From assembly GCA_029776555.1 (NCBI GenBank), contig JAKOSZ010000217.1, forward strand, positions 1 to 8,408: a stretch of 8,408 bases of DNA, written 5' to 3'. Of the stretch, positions 5,351-8,408 are shown piece by piece (the stretch's first letter is position 1; the number at the start of each line of letters is the position of its first letter). The translations under genes and the position numbers were made by a program. Below the pieces are notes generated by a model. The model made no database searches. It saw nothing but the letters and a program-made list of their open reading frames with translations, and was not told where the DNA came from. Source of the stretch: Bacillota bacterium (GTDB lineage: Bacteria; Bacillota; Clostridia; Acetivibrionales; JAKOSZ01).

Positions 5351-6387
5351 ACCTGCTTTCCGCCGTTGGCGGCGGATTCATAGACAGCGTCAAATATCTT
5401 GTTGATCATAAGGCCGTACTCAGGGGCGGTTTCAGGTTTCTGCCCGGTCCTGCAGCACTCTATGAAGTGCTTTGCCATGGCCGTGGTGCCGTCTCCGTTG
5501 CCGGCAGTTATCGTCAGGTCTACAGGTGAGCTGCCTGCGGTTGTGTAAACCTTCAGGTCCCTGTCGATGATTATTCCTCCCCTGGTGCCCAGCACTTCCA
5601 CATAGCGCCTGTCGGGCCAGTGCATCGCCCAGCTGGCCTCCATTATTACCGTTGCGCCGTTTTCAAGCCTGATGAAGGCTGAAGCTATGTCCTCCACATC
5701 GAAGTAGCCATCGGGTTCGGGGTAGCCCCAGCCGCCCTTTCCGAGGCCGTAAGGACCAAACTTGGAATAGGTGGAAGCCGTCACCGACACGGGCTTAGGG
5801 AAATCCATTAAATACAGGCACTGCTCCAAAACGTGGACGCCGATGTCGGCGCAGGGCCCTCCGCCGGCCATTTCCTTCCTGGTAAACCAGCTTCCCCAAC
5901 CGGGTATGCCGCTCCTCCGCAAGTAGGCGCACTTGCCGTAGTATATTTCTCCCAGGTTTTCCCGGGCGTACTTCTTGGCTTGCCGGGTGATGGCGCTGTA
6001 GTGGCCCTGCATGGTGACCATCAGGGTTTTGCCGGTCTCCTTTTGCACCTTTACCATCTCCGCGGCGGCAGCTCCGTTTGCAGCCATGGGCTTTTCAGTG
6101 AGAACGTGTTTCCCCGCCCTCATGGCTTCGATAGCGGCAGGCGCGTGGAGGTAGTTGGGAAGGCATATAACCACAGCGTCCAGCTCGTCCATTTTAAGGA
6201 GTTCCCGGTAGTCCGCCGCCGATTTCTCAATACCGTACCTTTCGGCGAACTGGCTGCGCCTTTCCTCGTTAATCTCGGCTACTGCCAGGACTTCCACATC
6301 CGGCAGGGACTGAAAGCACTTGGCATGGCTGTGGGCAATGGAGCCTGCCCCCAGTATTGCAACCTTGAAGGTGTTGGCCTTTGCCAT
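5329..6387 (-). CDS. Gfo/Idh/MocA family NAD(P)-dependent oxidoreductase
   Basis: A complete 352-residue sugar or inositol dehydrogenase-type protein. The start ATG at 6385-6387 has AAAGGAGG 8 bases upstream; an in-frame ATG 45 bases further upstream would overlap this site and is less likely. The N-terminal Rossmann fold shows GAGSIA (residues 13-18). The family EKP motif is E98-K99-P100, with K99 the usual catalytic lysine. The C-terminal alpha/beta domain carries GGGPCADIGVH with D181 and H185 at the active site. These enzymes oxidise or reduce a hydroxyl or keto group on sugars, inositols or glycosides. It follows the TIM-barrel gene 7245-6442 after 54 bases, so both are probably co-transcribed, as in iolE/iolG-like pairs. 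The 3' end is built into a strong hairpin. Substrate unknown; the family call is secure. Confidence 0.92.
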   Translation of the reverse strand: MAKANTFKVAILGAGSIAHSHAKCFQSLPDVEVLAVAEINEERRSQFAERYGIEKSAADYRELLKMDELDAVVICLPNYLHAPAAIEAMRAGKHVLTEKPMAANGAAAAEMVKVQKETGKTLMVTMQGHYSAITRQAKKYARENLGEIYYGKCAYLRRSGIPGWGSWFTRKEMAGGGPCADIGVHVLEQCLYLMDFPKPVSVTASTYSKFGPYGLGKGGWGYPEPDGYFDVEDIASAFIRLENGATVIMEASWAMHWPDRRYVEVLGTRGGIIIDRDLKVYTTAGSSPVDLTITAGNGDGTTAMAKHFIECCRTGQKPETAPEYGLMINKIFDAVYESAANGGKQVAIRWED

Positions 6388-6441
6388 GGTAAAATCCTCC
6401 TTTAAAACAGCTTCGAGATGACTAACCTTCACGGTTTGCCC

Positions 6442-7245
6442 TCAAGCCAGGTTGTCAAAGAGCTTTTTCAGGTAATTGAAGCTCTTTTCAAGCCCTATGT
6501 CGGGAGCCTCGGTTCCTTCATACTCAACACAGTATTTGCCCTTGTAACCTGTGGCCATGAGCTTCTTAATTATGGCAGGGAAATCCAGGCTGCCTTCGCC
6601 TACTGCCGTACCCTTGCGGTTAGGGCCCAGGATGGAGTCTTTAAGATGGGTGTGGTAAATGCGCTTGTTAAAGACATCAATCGCTCTTAAGGGGTCAACG
6701 CCGTTTACGGCGAAATTGGAAGTGTCCAGCGTTATGCCGAGACAGGGTGAATCAATCCCGTTAATTACAGCGGCCAGGGCGTCAATGTCGGTTCCAAACT
6801 GCCCATGGCTTTCCACCGCCAGTATTATCCCGCGGTGTTCGGCGTAATCGACGCAGGGTTTTAAGGCTTTAATTACCGTTTCAATGCACTCTTCCCTGCT
6901 CTTATCTTCCGGGAACCTGCCTCCTGCGAAAATCCTTAAAATGTCGGTCCCATACAGCTTTGCCAGGTCAATCATGGCCATGGTGTGCTCAATTTCCTGG
7001 CGGCGCCTGTACTCATCAAACTGCAGATACTCGGTGTGGGGCGATATGGCTACGATTTCCATCCCCAGTTCCTTAATTAGCTTTATTGAAGCCTGACGGC
7101 GCTCTGCCGTGTCCGTGGTGTCCGCATGCCAGCAAGGCGGGTGGGCTATGATTTCCACTCCGTCAAATCCCAGCCTGGCGATGCTCTTGAAAGCTGTCTC
7201 CCTGTCGAAATCCCTGTAACACCATGTGTTTGCAGAAAGCTTCAT
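6442..7245 (-). CDS. Sugar phosphate isomerase/epimerase (IolE/IolI-like TIM barrel)
   Basis: A complete 267-residue xylose isomerase-like barrel. The ATG at 7243-7245 follows an AAAGGAGGGG site (7251-7260). The metal-binding set is visible: E145 (LAVESHGQ), D174 (TLDTSNF), H200 in HTHLKD with K202 and D203, and E241 (CVEYEG). The family motif GEGSLDF is at 216-222. Members include 2-keto-myo-inositol isomerase and dehydratase, hydroxypyruvate isomerase and sugar epimerases; the exact reaction cannot be read here. It is the first gene of a minus-strand operon with the Gfo/Idh/MocA oxidoreductase, suggesting a coupled step in which one enzyme makes a keto-sugar and the other isomerises or eliminates from it. 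Its promoter faces a third TIM-barrel gene across a 467-base intergenic region. Confidence 0.92.
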   Translation of the reverse strand: MKLSANTWCYRDFDRETAFKSIARLGFDGVEIIAHPPCWHADTTDTAERRQASIKLIKELGMEIVAISPHTEYLQFDEYRRRQEIEHTMAMIDLAKLYGTDILRIFAGGRFPEDKSREECIETVIKALKPCVDYAEHRGIILAVESHGQFGTDIDALAAVINGIDSPCLGITLDTSNFAVNGVDPLRAIDVFNKRIYHTHLKDSILGPNRKGTAVGEGSLDFPAIIKKLMATGYKGKYCVEYEGTEAPDIGLEKSFNYLKKLFDNLA

Positions 7246-7332
7246 ATGTACCCCTCCTTTTAATCCTGCGGCAGCGGGCTACTGCCTGCACATCGGCTTA
7301 ATGTTATAAAAAATGCGGTTAAGCGCACTTAC

Positions 7333-7361
7333 ATTGTACCAAAACGGCAGGGCAATTGTAA
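7333..7361 (-). promoter_or_regulatory. Promoter of the TIM-barrel/oxidoreductase operon
   Basis: On the minus strand, TGGTACAAT (7341-7333) is an extended -10 box (TACAAT, 7333-7338), with TTACAA (7356-7361) as a weak -35 at 17 bases. The start point would be near 7326, with a leader of about 80 bases. TAAGTGCGCTTAA (7331-7319), an operator-like word with halves similar to other sites in the window, lies across the predicted start. Confidence 0.5.
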
Positions 7362-7430
7362 TGGATTATTTTAATTATTCCCTGGATAGCTTTAACCGAT
7401 AAGGCTGGAAAAGTTGGACCCGGGTGGTTA

Positions 7431-7499
7431 AGGCGGAGCCGGCGGAAAGGTTTTTAAGCTTTCCCCGGTCCAAGTCAGGCCAGGCGGAGCTTACGGAAA
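7431..7499. repeat. Imperfect direct repeat, 51-bp period
   Basis: AGGCGGAGC-n3-CGGAAA occurs at 7431-7448 and again at 7482-7499 with identical internal spacing. It lies between the divergent promoters. Nothing else gene-like was seen in 7365-7650, which is purine-rich and full of GGCGG/CCGGGG words. Possible binding sites or a small duplication. Confidence 0.4.
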
Positions 7500-7657
7500 A
7501 GACAGGCTCTCCGTTGAAGGGGTAAGGCGGCCAAGGGAGGTTAGGCCGGGGCAAGGGAGCCCATTGCCGGGGAAATTCCCGGGGGTTTAGAGGCGGGCCG
7601 TTTTTTACAGGCAGTGTAAACTTTCAGCGGGCGGCCGGGGAGATTTGGGACAGGTAA

Positions 7658-7686
7658 TTGTGAAAAGCGCTTGCTTAAAGTATAAT
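7658..7686 (+). promoter_or_regulatory. Sigma-A promoter with operator-like spacer
   Basis: TTGTGA (7658-7663) and TATAAT (7681-7686) are spaced by exactly 17 bases. The spacer contains AAAGCGCTTGCTTAAAG (7664-7680), whose AAGCGCTT core is a perfect palindrome typical of LacI/CcpA-type operators and fits the cre consensus at 12 of 14 positions. A repressor bound here would block polymerase. The leader to the ATG at 7713 would be only about 20 bases, almost all ribosome binding site. Confidence 0.65.
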
Positions 7687-7712
7687 TCGATTTAGAGGGA
7701 GGGATGGACGCC

Positions 7713-8408
7713 ATGAAAATAGCATGTTCTACCAGCGCATTCAGAGGGACTTTACAGGAGGCTCTCCGGGAGATATCCGGTGCGGGCTTTGAGTATACGG
7801 ACCTGATAGCCATTAAGGGCTGGAACCATATACTCCCCTGGGAGCTTGCCGAGGACTGGGATCGCGTGGTTTCGGAAGTGGACTCTCTTCTTAAGGAGAC
7901 AGGCCTTAAAGCCTCCGCTTTAAACTTTGCGGTAGCCCACCCCTACATAAGGGAAGAGCAGGTGGTGATTGAGCGCAGGGAAGAATGTGAAGCCATTGCC
8001 AGGCTCATGAAACACCTGGGGGTAAAGGTGGCTTCCTTCTACCCCGGCTACAAGAACGAAGAAATGCCGCGCAAAAAACTGGTTGACAACACCCTGGAAA
8101 GCCTTTACGAGATGCGGCAGATAGCCGGCAAGTACGGGGTGACCTTTGTAATTGAACCCCATTTCAATACCCCTTTCCAGACGGTTGAGCAGGTGACGGA
8201 GCTTTTAACGGAGATGCCTGAGCTTTCGGTAGTCTATGACCCCAGCCATTTTGCCATGCAGGAGATTGACCTGAGGGAAACCGAGAAAATACTGGACAGG
8301 GCTTTGCACATCCACATGAGAGATGCGGGGCCGGGGAAGATGCAGATGCCCCCGGGCCAGGGAACGGTTGACTTCAAGTGGATAGTGGATGCCTTGAAAG
8401 ATAGGAAT
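7713..8408 (+). CDS. Sugar phosphate isomerase/epimerase family TIM barrel (3' end missing)
   Basis: The frame is open from ATG 7713 to the window end, giving 232 residues and no stop. GAGGGAGGG (7695-7703) is 9 bases upstream of this ATG; the in-frame ATG at 7704 abuts the site and is unlikely. Xylose isomerase-like barrel motifs are visible: E148 and H150 (FVIEPHFN), D176 and H179 (VYDPSHF), H199 and H201 in HIHMRDAG, and GQGTVDF (215-221) in place of the GEGxxDF of the other two barrels here. It differs clearly from the other two TIM barrels in the window, so it is not a recent duplicate. It has its own strong promoter and is transcribed away from the minus-strand operon. It may begin another operon beyond the window. 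Reaction unknown. Confidence 0.88.
   Translation, partial: MKIACSTSAFRGTLQEALREISGAGFEYTDLIAIKGWNHILPWELAEDWDRVVSEVDSLLKETGLKASALNFAVAHPYIREEQVVIERREECEAIARLMKHLGVKVASFYPGYKNEEMPRKKLVDNTLESLYEMRQIAGKYGVTFVIEPHFNTPFQTVEQVTELLTEMPELSVVYDPSHFAMQEIDLRETEKILDRALHIHMRDAGPGKMQMPPGQGTVDFKWIVDALKDRN

Noticed and set aside
5833..6405. 190-codon plus-strand open frame opposite the oxidoreductase gene
   Set aside because: Antisense shadow; the minus-strand protein shows Rossmann, EKP and active-site His motifs, while this one shows none.
7585..7606. GGCGGGCCGTTTTTT as an intrinsic terminator
   Set aside because: No upstream complement forms a stem ending at the T-run.

Overview
The window looks like a carbohydrate-catabolism neighbourhood from an anaerobic Gram-positive bacterium, most likely a Clostridia-type Firmicute. 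The reasons are strong AAGGAGG-type ribosome binding sites before almost every gene, sigma-A style promoters (including TGn extended -10 boxes), one probable TTG start, heavy use of AGG (Arg) and ATA (Ile) codons at moderate GC, small one-helix peptides of the kind common in spore formers, and GGGGAC-type palindromic repeats. No rRNA, tRNA, CRISPR array, transposase gene, transporter or regulator gene is visible.

Layout. (1) 1-999, plus: the 3' part of a TIM-barrel glycoside-hydrolase-like protein. (2) 1000-1230: a gene end followed by a palindromic repeat element of about 115 bp. (3) 1231-2112, minus: a sugar phosphate isomerase/epimerase-type TIM barrel. (4) 2113-3045: a long gene-poor stretch with the promoter of that gene, two tandem ORFs for 32- and 36-residue membrane peptides, a strongly folded RNA-like element ending in a T-run, a perfect palindrome, and the leader of the next operon. 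(5) 3046-5241, plus: a two-gene unit with a GH30-like glycosidase and an Amidohydro_2-family hydrolase. (6) 5242-5328: convergent gene ends with two strong hairpins, one carrying the stop codon of the facing gene in its loop. (7) 5329-7245, minus: a two-gene operon with an IolE/IolI-like TIM barrel followed by a Gfo/Idh/MocA oxidoreductase. (8) 7246-7712: a divergent promoter region. (9) 7713 to the window end, plus: the 5' part of a third isomerase/epimerase-type TIM barrel.

How the genes may work together (inference): two glycosidase-like proteins could release sugars or act on glycosides. The NAD-dependent Gfo/Idh/MocA enzyme and three metal-dependent TIM barrels could oxidise, isomerise or eliminate sugar or keto-sugar intermediates. 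The amidohydrolase could open a lactone or act on a ring-cleavage product. This set resembles inositol-type pathways and also oxidation-dependent (3-keto-sugar) glycoside cleavage. The substrate cannot be read from the sequence. Similar AAGYGCTTGCTT words at two promoters hint at shared LacI-type control.
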